Source: Bacteroides gallinarum DSM 18171 = JCM 13658
Lineage (GTDB): Bacteria > Bacteroidota > Bacteroidia > Bacteroidales > Bacteroidaceae
Direction: 5' to 3'
DNA: 32,393 bases
NCBI RefSeq assembly: GCF_000374365.1
Contig: NZ_KB894162.1
Location: 1-32,393 of the forward strand
Part shown: one piece after another, positions 22,347 through 31,338 of the stretch
How the letters are laid out: the number at the start of each line of letters is the position of its first letter
How positions within the stretch are numbered: position 1 is the first letter of the stretch
The notes under the pieces: generated by a model
Database searches by the model: none
What the model was told of the DNA's origin: nothing
What the model saw: only the letters and a program-made list of their open reading frames with translations
Program-made: the position numbers and the translations under genes

Positions 22347-23123
22347 ATGAAAACAAAGGAAGAAATCGTAGCTAATTGGCTGCCCCGTTACACAAAACGT
22401 AACCTGGAAGATTTTGGAGAGTATATCCTGCTGACCAACTTCAACAAGTATGTAGAAATTTTCGCCGAAAAATTCGATGTCCCCATTCTCGGCAAAGATG
22501 CCAATATGATTTCTGCCAGTGCGGAGGGGATAACCATTATCAATTTCGGAATGGGAAGCCCCAACGCTGCGATTATCATGGATTTGCTGAGCGCTATCCA
22601 GCCCAAGGCATGTCTGTTCCTGGGCAAGTGCGGCGGCATAGACAAGAAGAACAGGATAGGAGACCTTATCCTTCCTATCGCCGCTATCCGTGGCGAGGGT
22701 ACGTCCAACGACTATTTTCCACCGGAAGTGCCGTCGCTGCCGGCATTTATGTTGCAGCGCGCCGTTTCGTCCGCCATTCGCGATTATGCCCGCGATTACT
22801 GGACTGGGACCGTATATACCACCAACCGCCGTATCTGGGAACACGATGACGATTTCAAGGAATATCTCAAGAAAACCCGTGCCATGGCGGTGGATATGGA
22901 GACGGCGACCTTGTTCAGTTGCGGCTTCGCCAATCATATTCCTACCGGAGCCTTATTGCTGGTTTCCGACCAGCCGATGATTCCCGAAGGGGTGAAAACC
23001 GATAAGAGCGACAGCATAGTAACGCAAAACTATGTAACGGAGCACGTTGAAATTGGCATCGCGTCCCTGCGCATGATTATCGACGAAAAGAAAACCGTAA
23101 AACATCTGAAATTCGACTGGTAA
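22347..23123 (+). CDS. amn: AMP nucleosidase (short Bacteroidetes form)
   Basis: This 258-residue nucleoside phosphorylase-superfamily enzyme hydrolyses AMP to adenine and ribose 5-phosphate. Family features are INFGMGSPNAAIIMDLL, FLGKCGGI (phosphate and ribose region), RGEGTSNDYFP and the purine-site AVDMETATLFSCG with the conserved Asp-Met-Glu. LLLVSDQPM near the end provides the catalytic Asp. It lacks the N-terminal regulatory domain of E. coli Amn (484 residues), as usual for Bacteroidetes. Related phosphorylases are similar, so substrate is inferred from the characteristic KTKEEIVANWLPRYT start. It is followed after 11 bases by holA, a probable operon. Confidence 0.88.
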   Translation: MKTKEEIVANWLPRYTKRNLEDFGEYILLTNFNKYVEIFAEKFDVPILGKDANMISASAEGITIINFGMGSPNAAIIMDLLSAIQPKACLFLGKCGGIDKKNRIGDLILPIAAIRGEGTSNDYFPPEVPSLPAFMLQRAVSSAIRDYARDYWTGTVYTTNRRIWEHDDDFKEYLKKTRAMAVDMETATLFSCGFANHIPTGALLLVSDQPMIPEGVKTDKSDSIVTQNYVTEHVEIGIASLRMIIDEKKTVKHLKFDW

Positions 23124-23134
23124 AACTACAAAAT

Positions 23135-24154
23135 ATGGCAAAGCAGGAAATTACGTGCGACGACATCCTGAAGGAACTGAAGGCGGGGCAATACCGCCCT
23201 GTGTACTATCTAATGGGCGAGGAGCCGTATTACATCGACCTCATTGCCGACTATATAACGGATAATGTGCTGAGCGAAACCGAGAAGGAATTCAACCTGA
23301 CCGTCGTATATGGTGCCGACGTGGATGTAGCCTCAATCATCAATGCCGCCAAGCGTTATCCCATGATGTCCGAACACCAGGTGGTGGTGGTAAAGGAAGC
23401 GCAGAACGTACGCAATATGGAGGAGCTTTCCTACTATCTCCAAAAGCCGCTGCTGTCTACCATACTGGTGATATGCCACAAGCACGGCGTGCTGGACAGG
23501 AGGAAAAAGCTCGCTGCCGAAATAGAGAAGTCCGGCGTATTGTTCGAATCCAAAAAGGTGAAAGATGCCCAACTCCCTGCCTTTATCACCTCGTATATGA
23601 AGCGTAAGGGGATAGACCTCGAACCGAAGGCTACTTCCATGCTGGCCGACTTCGTTGGCACTGACCTCAGCCGCCTTACCGGAGAGCTGGAGAAACTGAT
23701 TATTACACTTCCAAAAGGTCAGACACGCGTTACCCCGGAACAGATAGAACGTAACATCGGAATCAGCAAAGATTATAATAACTTCGAACTCCGCAGCGCT
23801 ATCGTGGAAAAGGACGTATTAAAGGCTAACAAGATAATAAAATATTTTGAAGAAAATCCGAAAACCAATCCGATTCAAATGACTTTATCTTTACTTTTCG
23901 GGTTCTTCTCCAACCTGATGTTGGCTTATTATGCTCCCGAAAAATCGGAGCAGGGCATTGCTTCGTTTTTAGGTTTGAAAAGCCCGTGGCAGTCGCGCGA
24001 GTACTTAAGTGCCATGCGGCGGTACAATGGGGTAAAGACAATGCAAATCATCGGGGAGATACGGTACACCGATGCCAAATCCAAAGGAGTAGGCAACTCC
24101 TCGTTAAGCGACAATGACCTTTTGCGGGAGCTGGTCTTTAAAATCCTGCATTGA
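23135..24154 (+). CDS. holA: DNA polymerase III subunit delta
   Basis: This 339-residue clamp-loader subunit opens the beta sliding clamp. The N-terminal domain has YYLMGEEPYYIDLIADYI, typical of delta, with KEAQN and a degenerate nucleotide-binding fold without a working Walker A. The middle helical domain contains LADFVGTDLSRLTGELEKL, a strong family hallmark, and the C-terminal collar domain ends LLRELVFKILH. It is 11 bases after amn and followed by a terminator at 24231. Confidence 0.95.
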   Translation: MAKQEITCDDILKELKAGQYRPVYYLMGEEPYYIDLIADYITDNVLSETEKEFNLTVVYGADVDVASIINAAKRYPMMSEHQVVVVKEAQNVRNMEELSYYLQKPLLSTILVICHKHGVLDRRKKLAAEIEKSGVLFESKKVKDAQLPAFITSYMKRKGIDLEPKATSMLADFVGTDLSRLTGELEKLIITLPKGQTRVTPEQIERNIGISKDYNNFELRSAIVEKDVLKANKIIKYFEENPKTNPIQMTLSLLFGFFSNLMLAYYAPEKSEQGIASFLGLKSPWQSREYLSAMRRYNGVKTMQIIGEIRYTDAKSKGVGNSSLSDNDLLRELVFKILH

Positions 24155-24230
24155 TTGCCCGGTCAGGGCTTCTTTATATAAAAGAAGAAAATATAGAAAT
24201 AGCCCGGTTTGGTATCATTCTGTCATATTT

Positions 24231-24253
24231 AGGGGGATTTTCCCCCTTTTTTT
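24231..24253 (+). terminator. Intrinsic terminator after amn-holA
   Basis: Stem AGGGGGA (24231-24237), TTT loop, TCCCCCT (24241-24247), then six T residues to 24253. Confidence 0.9.
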
Positions 24254-24960
24254 CTATTATCACGTTATCCCGGTACTATAAAAAGTGCTATAATCAGCTG
24301 TAATACAACAAAATAAGTCATAAATAAACCTCTGAGAATCGTTTCTTTTCAATCATCCGGACACTCTTACAGAAATAAAACAAGGATTTCATTGTTATGG
24401 TATATAGGCTGGCGGAATATCAGCCTGCTTTCTATTTTGTCACCAATTTTCATATTTCGGAATGTGTTACCCAATCAGGTTTTACCTCGATTCAGTAGGA
24501 AAATAGTTGCATGATACAATTATTGAATATTACTTATGTGAAATAGGGAATTTACGCATATACACATCACAATGCTAATATTACCATATGTAATAATGCA
24601 ATAGGGTATACATTTGTAAATACATGAATTCACATCGATATTTTATCACTTTACATTCATATAGTATATAGGGTTAACCACAAGTATTATATAGTATATA
24701 CTCTTATAAATCTGATAAATATAGAATTATACTCGATTATTTAATTAATATAGCCGGGTGTATACTTCAAACATTTGTAATGTGCGAATACCTGTCTATA
24801 TAATATAATCATATTCTATTAAATATCAGTATTATATATCATTTTATTAAACTTTCAATAATAGATATTTTTTAGGCTTTAAGGGATAAATCAGTTATGT
24901 AATATCACATAAGTAAATCGTGCGAACAACTTTGTAAACTACCCGATATTACATTTTTTA
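24254..24960. other. AT-rich non-coding gap with scattered dyads
   Basis: About 700 bases without any believable gene. It contains TTACTTATGTGA (24530 region) and its inverse TCACATAAGTAA (24905 region), about 375 bases apart. The imperfect palindrome TTATGTAATATCACATAA lies near 24894-24911. ATTACCATATGTAAT lies near 24580, and ATATAGTATATA occurs twice (24659 and 24689). Several ACATTTGTAA-like words recur. I saw no DnaA-box cluster, tRNA or IS open reading frame. It may be the control region of the regulator gene at 25034 or a decayed insertion. Confidence 0.55.
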
Positions 24961-24992
24961 TTTGCATTTGTGATTTTTATTTTTTACTTTTG
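24961..24992 (+). promoter_or_regulatory. Consensus promoter of the XRE-type regulator
   Basis: TTTG (24961-24964), a 20-base spacer and TACTTTTG (24985-24992), 41 bases before the ATG at 25034. GTAAT follows the -7 element and recurs at 25018-25022, a possible autoregulatory site. Confidence 0.75.
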
Positions 24993-25033
24993 TAATCAGT
25001 AATTTTAGAATACAAATGTAATACCTCTACGCC

Positions 25034-25498
25034 ATGAACATAAAGGATAGGTTCAAAATGATAATGGACAGGGAAAAGCTGACTGCCGGAGCATTTGCCG
25101 AAAGCATCGGAGTAGCTCAAGCCACCATTTCCCACATCTTAGGTCCCCGCAACAAATATCCGAGTACGGAAGTTATTCTCAGGTTGCACCAGCGTTATAA
25201 CGACATCAACCTCGAGTGGCTACTAACCGGAAAAGGAAATATGAGCAATGACTCCCCGTCTGCCGAAAGTAACGGTGGATTCGACTATCCTTTATTCGCC
25301 GAGAATCCCGAAAACCTGGCCAATGAGCCGGATACTTCGGAAAATCGCAAGGAAATCGCATTAGAAACAGTGCAGAAAGCACCTAAAGAAGTTGTAAGAC
25401 AAGAGATTATCTATAAAGAAAAGCCCCCACGGAAAATTACTGAAATAAGAATTTTCTTTGATGATAACACCTACGAAACATTCAAACCGGAAAATTAA
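25034..25498 (+). CDS. XRE-type helix-turn-helix regulator
   Basis: This 154-residue protein has an N-terminal XRE/Cro-like DNA-binding domain (about 3-68: FAESIGVAQATISHILGPRN is the helix-turn-helix, followed by LEWLLTGKGNM). A middle linker is acidic and low in structure. A C-terminal stretch (KITEIRIFFDDNTYETF, 133-149) is a small conserved beta element in Bacteroidales proteins of this type. The target is unknown. The large AT-rich upstream gap with several dyads may hold its own operators. It is not clearly cotranscribed with pyrK, which has its own -7 element. Confidence 0.9.
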   Translation: MNIKDRFKMIMDREKLTAGAFAESIGVAQATISHILGPRNKYPSTEVILRLHQRYNDINLEWLLTGKGNMSNDSPSAESNGGFDYPLFAENPENLANEPDTSENRKEIALETVQKAPKEVVRQEIIYKEKPPRKITEIRIFFDDNTYETFKPEN

Positions 25499-25530
25499 GA
25501 GGCAACAACGGCTATTTGCGCAAATTCCCG

Positions 25531-25538
25531 TATCTTTG
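25531..25538 (+). promoter_or_regulatory. -7 element of pyrK-pyrD
   Basis: TATCTTTG followed by C, 31 bases before the pyrK ATG at 25570. No well-spaced -33 element. Confidence 0.5.
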
Positions 25539-25569
25539 CATCCAAAAGATAATTCTTCTTTATAGATAT

Positions 25570-26346
25570 ATGAAAAAATACATTTTAGATTTAACAGTGA
25601 CCGAGAATGTCCGGCTGCATGCCAACTATGTGCTGCTGAAACTGACTTCCCCGTCCCAACTTCCGGAGATGCTGCCGGGGCAATTTGCAGAGATTCGTGT
25701 AGACGATTCGCCCACTACTTTCCTGCGACGCCCTATCTCCATTAATTATGTAGATAAACAGCGGAATGAGGTATGGTTCCTTATTCAACTCGTAGGCGAC
25801 GGAACCAGGCGTTTAGGCGCGGCAAAAAAGGGAGATGTAATCAACGCAGTACTTCCGCTGGGAAATGGCTTTACAATGCCTGTAAATCCCTCGGATAAGC
25901 TTCTGTTAGTGGGTGGCGGCGTAGGTACAGCGCCCATGTTGTACTTAGGCGAGCAGTTAGCCAGGAACGGAAGCAAACCGACGTTCTTATTAGGCGCCCG
26001 GAGCGACAAGGATTTGCTGCAATTAGAAGAATTTGCCGCTTATGGAGAGGTATATACCACGACGGAGGACGGTAGCCACGGCGAAAAGGGATACGTCACC
26101 CAACATTCCATACTGGATAAGGTGAGCTTCGGGCAGATATATACCTGCGGTCCCAAGCCTATGATGATAGCTGTGGCAAAATATGCCAAAAGTAAAAGCA
26201 TAAGTTGCGAGGTGTCTCTGGAGAACATGATGGCATGCGGCATAGGGGCTTGCCTGTGTTGCGTAGAAAACACTACGGAGGGGCATTTATGTGTATGTAA
26301 AGAGGGTCCGGTTTTTAATATAAACAAACTATTATGGCAGATTTAA
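25570..26346 (+). CDS. pyrK: Dihydroorotate dehydrogenase B electron-transfer subunit
   Basis: This 258-residue iron-sulfur flavoprotein lets PyrD pass electrons from dihydroorotate to NAD. The FAD domain has PGQFAEIRV and TFLRRPISI (50-58), the NAD domain has LLLVGGGVGTAPM (112-123) and YTCGPKPMM. The [2Fe-2S] ligands are Cys223, Cys228, Cys231 and Cys243 (CGIGACLCC ... CKEGPVF). Start: the ATG at 25570 gives the conserved beginning; a longer frame from 25516 would overlap the -7 element. Its 3' end overlaps pyrD by 13 bases, which implies translational coupling of the two subunits. Confidence 0.96.
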   Translation: MKKYILDLTVTENVRLHANYVLLKLTSPSQLPEMLPGQFAEIRVDDSPTTFLRRPISINYVDKQRNEVWFLIQLVGDGTRRLGAAKKGDVINAVLPLGNGFTMPVNPSDKLLLVGGGVGTAPMLYLGEQLARNGSKPTFLLGARSDKDLLQLEEFAAYGEVYTTTEDGSHGEKGYVTQHSILDKVSFGQIYTCGPKPMMIAVAKYAKSKSISCEVSLENMMACGIGACLCCVENTTEGHLCVCKEGPVFNINKLLWQI

Positions 26347-27245
26347 GTGTAAACATTGGTGAATTACAAATGAAGAATCCGGTAATGACGGCATCCGGAA
26401 CCTTCGGATATGGTGAAGAATTCGCTGATTTCATCGATATATCGCGAATAGGTGGTATAATTGTAAAGGGTACTACCCTTCACAAACGTGAAGGCAACCC
26501 GTATCCGCGCATGGCAGAAACTCCTGCCGGCATGTTAAATGCTGTGGGACTGCAAAATAAGGGTGTGCATTACTTTGTAGAGCATATCTATCCGCGCATC
26601 AAGGACATAAAAACCAATATGATTGTGAATGTATCGGGGTCTGCTATCGAGGACTATATGGAAACAGCGGCAATCATTAATGAACTTGTAAATATTCCTG
26701 CCATAGAACTGAACATTTCCTGCCCCAATGTCAAGCAAGGCGGAATGGCATTCGGGGTCACGGCAAAGGGAGCTGAGGAAGTGGTAAAAGCCGTACGCTC
26801 AGTTTACAAAAAGACACTTATCGTAAAGTTGTCGCCCAACGTTACGGACATCACGGAGATAGCACGCGCTGCCGAAAACGGCGGCGCAGACAGCGTATCG
26901 CTCATAAATACCTTGCTGGGAATGGCTGTAGATGCAGAACGCAGGCGTCCCGTACTCTCCACCGTAACAGGCGGTATGTCCGGCGCCGCAGTGAAGCCTA
27001 TCGCCCTCCGCATGGTGTGGCAGGTTGCTAAGGCGGTAAAAATACCGGTCATAGGCTTGGGAGGTATCATGAACTGGAAAGATGCGGTGGAATTTATGCT
27101 TGCAGGTGCGTCCGCCGTCCAGATAGGTACGGCAAACTTCATCGACCCGGCAATTACCGTGAAGGTTGCAGAGGGTATCGATGACTACCTCGACCGGCAC
27201 GGATATAAGTCTGTAAAGGAGATAATCGGTGCGCTTGAGGTATAG
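26334..27245 (+). CDS. pyrD: Dihydroorotate dehydrogenase B, catalytic subunit
   Basis: This 303-residue FMN TIM-barrel enzyme (class 1B) oxidises dihydroorotate to orotate in pyrimidine synthesis. Visible features are MTASGTFGYGEEF, the catalytic Cys130 in NISCPNVKQGG, SLINTLLGMA, and the FMN phosphate-binding IPVIGLGGI and AVQIGTANF segments. It lacks the N-terminal membrane extension of class 2 enzymes, as expected for a partner of PyrK. It overlaps pyrK by 13 bases and is followed by a bidirectional terminator. Confidence 0.97.
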   Translation: MADLSVNIGELQMKNPVMTASGTFGYGEEFADFIDISRIGGIIVKGTTLHKREGNPYPRMAETPAGMLNAVGLQNKGVHYFVEHIYPRIKDIKTNMIVNVSGSAIEDYMETAAIINELVNIPAIELNISCPNVKQGGMAFGVTAKGAEEVVKAVRSVYKKTLIVKLSPNVTDITEIARAAENGGADSVSLINTLLGMAVDAERRRPVLSTVTGGMSGAAVKPIALRMVWQVAKAVKIPVIGLGGIMNWKDAVEFMLAGASAVQIGTANFIDPAITVKVAEGIDDYLDRHGYKSVKEIIGALEV

Positions 27246-27284
27246 CGAATAACAAAGCATAGCCATTCGCAATTAATTTTCATA

Positions 27285-27316
27285 AAAAAGGACATCTGCC
27301 TATGGATGTCCTTTTT
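27285..27316. terminator. Bidirectional terminator between pyrD and trmD
   Basis: Stem AAAAAGGACATC (27285-27296) pairs with GATGTCCTTTTT (27305-27316) with an eight-base loop. T-runs lie on both strands, serving the convergent genes. Confidence 0.88.
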
Positions 27317-27338
27317 ATTTTTATTTACATTCGGTATT

Positions 27339-28016
27339 TTATTCGCCCAGCAAGTCGGGACGCAATTTCCGTGTTCTTTCGAGTGACTGCTGCAACTCCC
27401 ATTCCTTAATTTTCGCCTCATGCCCTGACAGTAAAATATCCGGAACTTTCCAACCTTTGTAATCTGCCGGACGTGTATAGACCGGAGCAGCCAAAAGGTT
27501 ATCTTGAAAAGAATCGGAAAGTGCGGATTGTTCGTCGGAAATTACCCCGGGGATAATACGCACAATTGCATCGGCCATAACGGCAGCCGCCAGCTCTCCA
27601 CCGGTCAGCACATAGTCTCCGATACTGATTTCTTTCGTAATGAGGTGTTCGCGGATGCGGTAATCTATTCCCTTAAAATGCCCGCAAAGGATAATGAGAT
27701 TCTTGGCAAGGGACAGCGTATTGGCCATAGGCTGGTTGAACTGTTCTCCGTCGGGAGTGGTAAAAATAACCTCGTCGTAATCGCGCTCTGCTTTCAAAGC
27801 TTCGATGCAGCGCTCTATGGGCTCTATCTTCATAACCATTCCGGCAAATCCACCGAAAGGATAGTCGTCTACCCGCCGGTATTTATCTTCCGTATAATCC
27901 CGGAGATTATGAATGTGTATTTCTGCAAGCCCTTTATTCTGAGCACGTTTCATAATGGAGCAATTGAAGAAACCTTCAATCATCTCCGGTAAGACAGTGA
28001 TAATGTCAATACGCAT
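27339..28016 (-). CDS. trmD: tRNA (guanine-37-N1)-methyltransferase
   Basis: This 225-residue SPOUT-fold enzyme methylates G37 next to the anticodon with S-adenosylmethionine and prevents frameshifting. Hallmarks are MRIDIITVLPEM at the start, DDYPFGGFAGMVMK, LCGHFKGID and the knot motif SIGDYVLTGGELAA. The C-terminal VPDILLSGHEAKIKEW is conserved. I chose the ATG at 28016; an upstream extension to 28166 would run through the promoter. A standard -33/-7 promoter sits 17 bases upstream, divergent from ligA. Confidence 0.96.
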   Translation of the reverse strand: MRIDIITVLPEMIEGFFNCSIMKRAQNKGLAEIHIHNLRDYTEDKYRRVDDYPFGGFAGMVMKIEPIERCIEALKAERDYDEVIFTTPDGEQFNQPMANTLSLAKNLIILCGHFKGIDYRIREHLITKEISIGDYVLTGGELAAAVMADAIVRIIPGVISDEQSALSDSFQDNLLAAPVYTRPADYKGWKVPDILLSGHEAKIKEWELQQSLERTRKLRPDLLGE

Positions 28017-28032
28017 ATATTTAATTTTTCCG

Positions 28033-28064
28033 CAAAAATAGTGTAAGTTAAGAGTAAAAGCAAA
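28033..28064 (-). promoter_or_regulatory. Consensus promoter of trmD
   Basis: On the minus strand TTTG (28064 to 28061), a 20-base spacer and TATTTTTG (28040 to 28033), with the ATG 16 bases downstream. Confidence 0.75.
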
Positions 28065-28084
28065 AAATATTCGGGAGAAACCCG

Positions 28085-28092
28085 TATTTTTG
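28085..28092 (+). promoter_or_regulatory. -7 element of ligA
   Basis: TATTTTTG followed by C, 21 bases before the ATG at 28114. It is divergent from the trmD promoter, whose -33 element is about 20 bases away. Confidence 0.5.
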
Positions 28093-28113
28093 CGTTCAAA
28101 CTCCAGAATCGTT

Positions 28114-30111
28114 ATGACAGTAAAAGAAAAGATAGACCAGCTACGTACCGACTTGCATCGGCACAACTACAATTATTACGTGCTGAATGCTCCCGAAATA
28201 TCCGATAAAGAGTTCGACGACAGGATGCGCGAATTGCAGGAACTCGAAAAAGAGTACCCGGAATATCAGGATGAGAATTCGCCTACCATGCGTGTAGGAA
28301 GTGACTTAAACAAGAATTTCACGCAAGTTACCCACAAATATCCTATGCTTTCATTGGGAAATACTTACTCTGAAAGCGAGGTCGCAGACTTTTACGAACG
28401 GGTGAAAAAGTCTCTGAACGAGGATTTTGAGATATGTTGCGAACTGAAATACGACGGCACATCTATTTCACTGACTTACGAAAACGGCAAGTTGGTACGT
28501 GCCGTAACCCGGGGCGACGGCGAAAAGGGGGATGATGTAACGGACAACGTAAAAACAATCCGTACCATACCGTTGGTGCTTCATGGGGATTACCCCGAAT
28601 TATTTGAAATCAGGGGGGAGATATTGATGCCCTGGGAAGTGTTCGAGGAGCTGAACCGTGAAAAGGAAGCGCGCGAAGAACCGCTTTTCGCCAATCCCCG
28701 CAATGCGGCCTCCGGTACTTTAAAGCTGCAAAACTCTGCCGTTGTAGCCTCACGCAAGCTCGATGCTTATCTGTATTATCTTTTAGGAGAGGAATTGCCT
28801 TGCGACGGACATTATGAGAATTTGCAGGCTGCTGCCGGCTGGGGTTTTAAAATCTCGGAACATGCCAAAAAGGTTCATAGTATCGAAGAGGTGTTCGAAT
28901 ATATCAGATACTGGGATACCGAGCGTAAGAATCTGCCGGTGGCAACAGACGGCATCGTCCTAAAGGTCAACAGCCTGCGCCAGCAGAAGAATCTCGGTTT
29001 CACCACAAAATCTCCCCGCTGGGCAATAGCATACAAATTTCAGGCAGAGCGTGCCCTGACCCGTTTGAACAAGGTTACTTACCAGGTGGGGCGCACTGGT
29101 GCGGTTACTCCGGTTGCCAACTTAGACCCGGTACAGCTATCCGGCACTATTGTAAGAAGGGCTTCCCTGCACAATGCCGATATTATAGAGGGACTGGACT
29201 TGCATATCGGCGATATGGTTTATGTGGAAAAAGGAGGCGAAATCATTCCCAAAATTACGGGTGTGGATAAGGATGCGCGCGGTATGCTTATCGGCGAGAA
29301 GGTAAAATTCATCACTCACTGCCCCGAGTGCGGCAGCAAGCTGATACGTTACGAAGGGGAAGCTGCCCATTATTGCCCCAACGAAACGGTTTGCCCTCCT
29401 CAAATAAAAGGTAAAATAGAACATTTCATCAGCCGCAAGGCTATGGATATTGAAGGGTTGGGCCCTGAGACTGTGGATATGTTCTACCGTTTGGGACTGA
29501 TTGAAAATACGGCGGATTTATACAGGCTTACCACCGATGATATCAGGAACTTAGACCGTATGGGCGAAAAATCGGCAGAGAATATCATCAAAGGAATCGG
29601 AGCAAGCAAAGAGGTTCCTTTCGAAAGGGTGCTTTTTGCGTTGGGTATCCGCTTCGTGGGAGAGACGGTAGCCAAGAAAATAGCCAAATCTTTTAAGGAC
29701 ATAGAAGAATTGGAGAATGCAGACCTCGACAAGCTGGTAAGTATCGATGAAATCGGTGAAAAAATAGCGCAGAGTATCTTGGCTTACTTCGCCAATCCAT
29801 TGAACCGCGAGTTGGTGGAGCGTTTGAAAGCCAATGGACTGCAACTTTACCGGAAGGAAGAGGATTTGAGCGGATACACCGACAAGCTGGCAGGACAGTC
29901 TGTCGTTATAAGCGGTGTATTTGCGCATCACTCGCGGGACGAATACAAGGAGCTGATAGAGAAAAACGGGGGAAAGAACGTGGGCAGTATCTCTGCCAAG
30001 ACCAGTTTTATCCTGGCGGGCGAAAATATGGGTCCTGCCAAATTGGAGAAGGCACGCAAATTGGGGATAAAGATTATGAGCGAAGATGAGTTTTTAGCGC
30101 TCATATCCTAA
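28114..30111 (+). CDS. ligA: NAD-dependent DNA ligase
   Basis: This full-length 665-residue enzyme seals DNA nicks using NAD. The Ia domain is at 1-70, and the nucleotidyltransferase domain has the adenylated Lys112 in CELKYDGTSIS. The OB fold, the zinc finger (Cys403, Cys406, Cys421, Cys427), helix-hairpin-helix repeats (about 440-580) and a C-terminal BRCT domain (about 588-665) follow. The spacing of zinc ligands matches E. coli LigA. The start at 28114 (MTVKEKIDQLRTDL) is the conserved one; a TTG at 28090 overlaps the -7 element. Confidence 0.97.
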   Translation: MTVKEKIDQLRTDLHRHNYNYYVLNAPEISDKEFDDRMRELQELEKEYPEYQDENSPTMRVGSDLNKNFTQVTHKYPMLSLGNTYSESEVADFYERVKKSLNEDFEICCELKYDGTSISLTYENGKLVRAVTRGDGEKGDDVTDNVKTIRTIPLVLHGDYPELFEIRGEILMPWEVFEELNREKEAREEPLFANPRNAASGTLKLQNSAVVASRKLDAYLYYLLGEELPCDGHYENLQAAAGWGFKISEHAKKVHSIEEVFEYIRYWDTERKNLPVATDGIVLKVNSLRQQKNLGFTTKSPRWAIAYKFQAERALTRLNKVTYQVGRTGAVTPVANLDPVQLSGTIVRRASLHNADIIEGLDLHIGDMVYVEKGGEIIPKITGVDKDARGMLIGEKVKFITHCPECGSKLIRYEGEAAHYCPNETVCPPQIKGKIEHFISRKAMDIEGLGPETVDMFYRLGLIENTADLYRLTTDDIRNLDRMGEKSAENIIKGIGASKEVPFERVLFALGIRFVGETVAKKIAKSFKDIEELENADLDKLVSIDEIGEKIAQSILAYFANPLNRELVERLKANGLQLYRKEEDLSGYTDKLAGQSVVISGVFAHHSRDEYKELIEKNGGKNVGSISAKTSFILAGENMGPAKLEKARKLGIKIMSEDEFLALIS

Positions 30112-30171
30112 CAGATTTCTACAAAAAACTTTTTTATAGCTTATATTTGTATGGTAAATCGAAAAAAATCG

Positions 30172-30179
30172 TACTTTTG
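30172..30179 (+). promoter_or_regulatory. -7 element of dapA
   Basis: TACTTTTG followed by C, 35 bases before the ATG at 30215. A TTTG at 30146-30149 lies 22 bases upstream. That TTTG is also the end of a second -7-like word TATATTTG (30142-30149). Confidence 0.55.
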
Positions 30180-30214
30180 CGAGTCATTTAATTAGAGATT
30201 ACTTTATAATACTC

Positions 30215-31108
30215 ATGATACAGACAAAATTGAAAGGAATGGGGGTAGCGCTGATTACTCCATTTAAAGAGGATGAAAGCGTTGATTACGATGCATTGAT
30301 GCGTTTAGTAGATTATCAGCTTCAAAACAATACTGATTTTTTATGCGTGCTCGGCACCACGGCAGAAACTCCGACTTTGACTGAAGAGGAGAAAAAGAAA
30401 ATCAAGAAGATGGTTATCGAACGTGTGAATGGAAAAATTCCTATCCTGCTCGGAGTAGGCGGAAACAATACGCGTGCGGTGGTAGAAACTCTGAAAAATG
30501 ACGATTTCACCGGCGTGGATGCCGTTCTTTCTGTTGTACCGTATTATAACAAGCCTTCCCAGGAAGGGATTTACCAGCATTATAAGGCTATCTCCGAGGC
30601 TACAGACCTCCCGATTGTACTTTATAATGTACCGGGACGTACCGGTGTAAATATGAAGGCAGAAACGACCTTGCGTATTGCACGTGATTTCAAGAATGTG
30701 ATTGCAATAAAGGAGGCATCGGGCGATATTACCCAAATGGATGATATCATCAAGAATAAACCCGCTAATTTCGATGTTATTTCGGGCGATGACGGTATAA
30801 CTTTCCCTTTGATTACCTTGGGAGCAGTCGGTATCATCTCGGTCATCGGAAACGCCTTTCCACGCGAATTCAGCCGTATGGTGCGTCTGGCATTGCGGGG
30901 AGATTATCAAAATGCACTGACTATCCACCACAAATTTGCCGAATTATTCAAATTACTTTTTGTGGACGGCAATCCTGCCGGTGTAAAAGCCATGCTGAAT
31001 GCTATGGGGATGATTGAAAATAAGCTCCGGCTTCCATTAGTACCGACAAGAATCACGACTTTCGAAGCTATGCGCAAGATATTGAATGAACTGAACATTA
31101 AGTGTTGA
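30215..31108 (+). CDS. dapA: 4-hydroxy-tetrahydrodipicolinate synthase
   Basis: This 297-residue TIM-barrel aldolase condenses pyruvate with aspartate semialdehyde in the diaminopimelate and lysine pathway. The Schiff-base Lys166 lies in IAIKEASGD. LYNVPGRTG carries the catalytic Tyr137, and GTTAE at 47-51 replaces the more common GTTGE. Length is normal. It stands alone between its promoter and a terminator at 31146. Other members of the family (N-acetylneuraminate lyase and others) are less likely given the typical DapA motifs. Confidence 0.95.
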   Translation: MIQTKLKGMGVALITPFKEDESVDYDALMRLVDYQLQNNTDFLCVLGTTAETPTLTEEEKKKIKKMVIERVNGKIPILLGVGGNNTRAVVETLKNDDFTGVDAVLSVVPYYNKPSQEGIYQHYKAISEATDLPIVLYNVPGRTGVNMKAETTLRIARDFKNVIAIKEASGDITQMDDIIKNKPANFDVISGDDGITFPLITLGAVGIISVIGNAFPREFSRMVRLALRGDYQNALTIHHKFAELFKLLFVDGNPAGVKAMLNAMGMIENKLRLPLVPTRITTFEAMRKILNELNIKC

Positions 31109-31145
31109 ACGTAAGCTGCGTTAACCCTATATAAGCCACATAAAA

Positions 31146-31168
31146 CCCTGCGTATGCAGGGCTTTTTT
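31146..31168 (+). terminator. Intrinsic terminator after dapA
   Basis: Stem CCCTGC (31146-31151), GTAT loop, GCAGGG (31156-31161), then C and six T residues. It lies 38 bases after the dapA stop. Between it and 31338 I see no gene or clear structure. Confidence 0.88.
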
Positions 31169-31338
31169 ATTTTTACCTATCGTACCACCCGTACCGTATT
31201 GAAACAAGGCATACTTGCATATTCTCCCCTCATTTTTATCCTCAGCCGCTCGCTTGCCGCCTCTTCCGTTACACTCGAAAAGAATATCTCAGGACACCAA
31301 TATCTGTTATGTATCATATTAAGAATAAGAACATTACA

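Noticed and set aside
24254..25033. Replication origin
   Set aside because: AT-richness alone is not enough. I found no cluster of DnaA boxes and no dnaA, dnaN or gidA neighbour.
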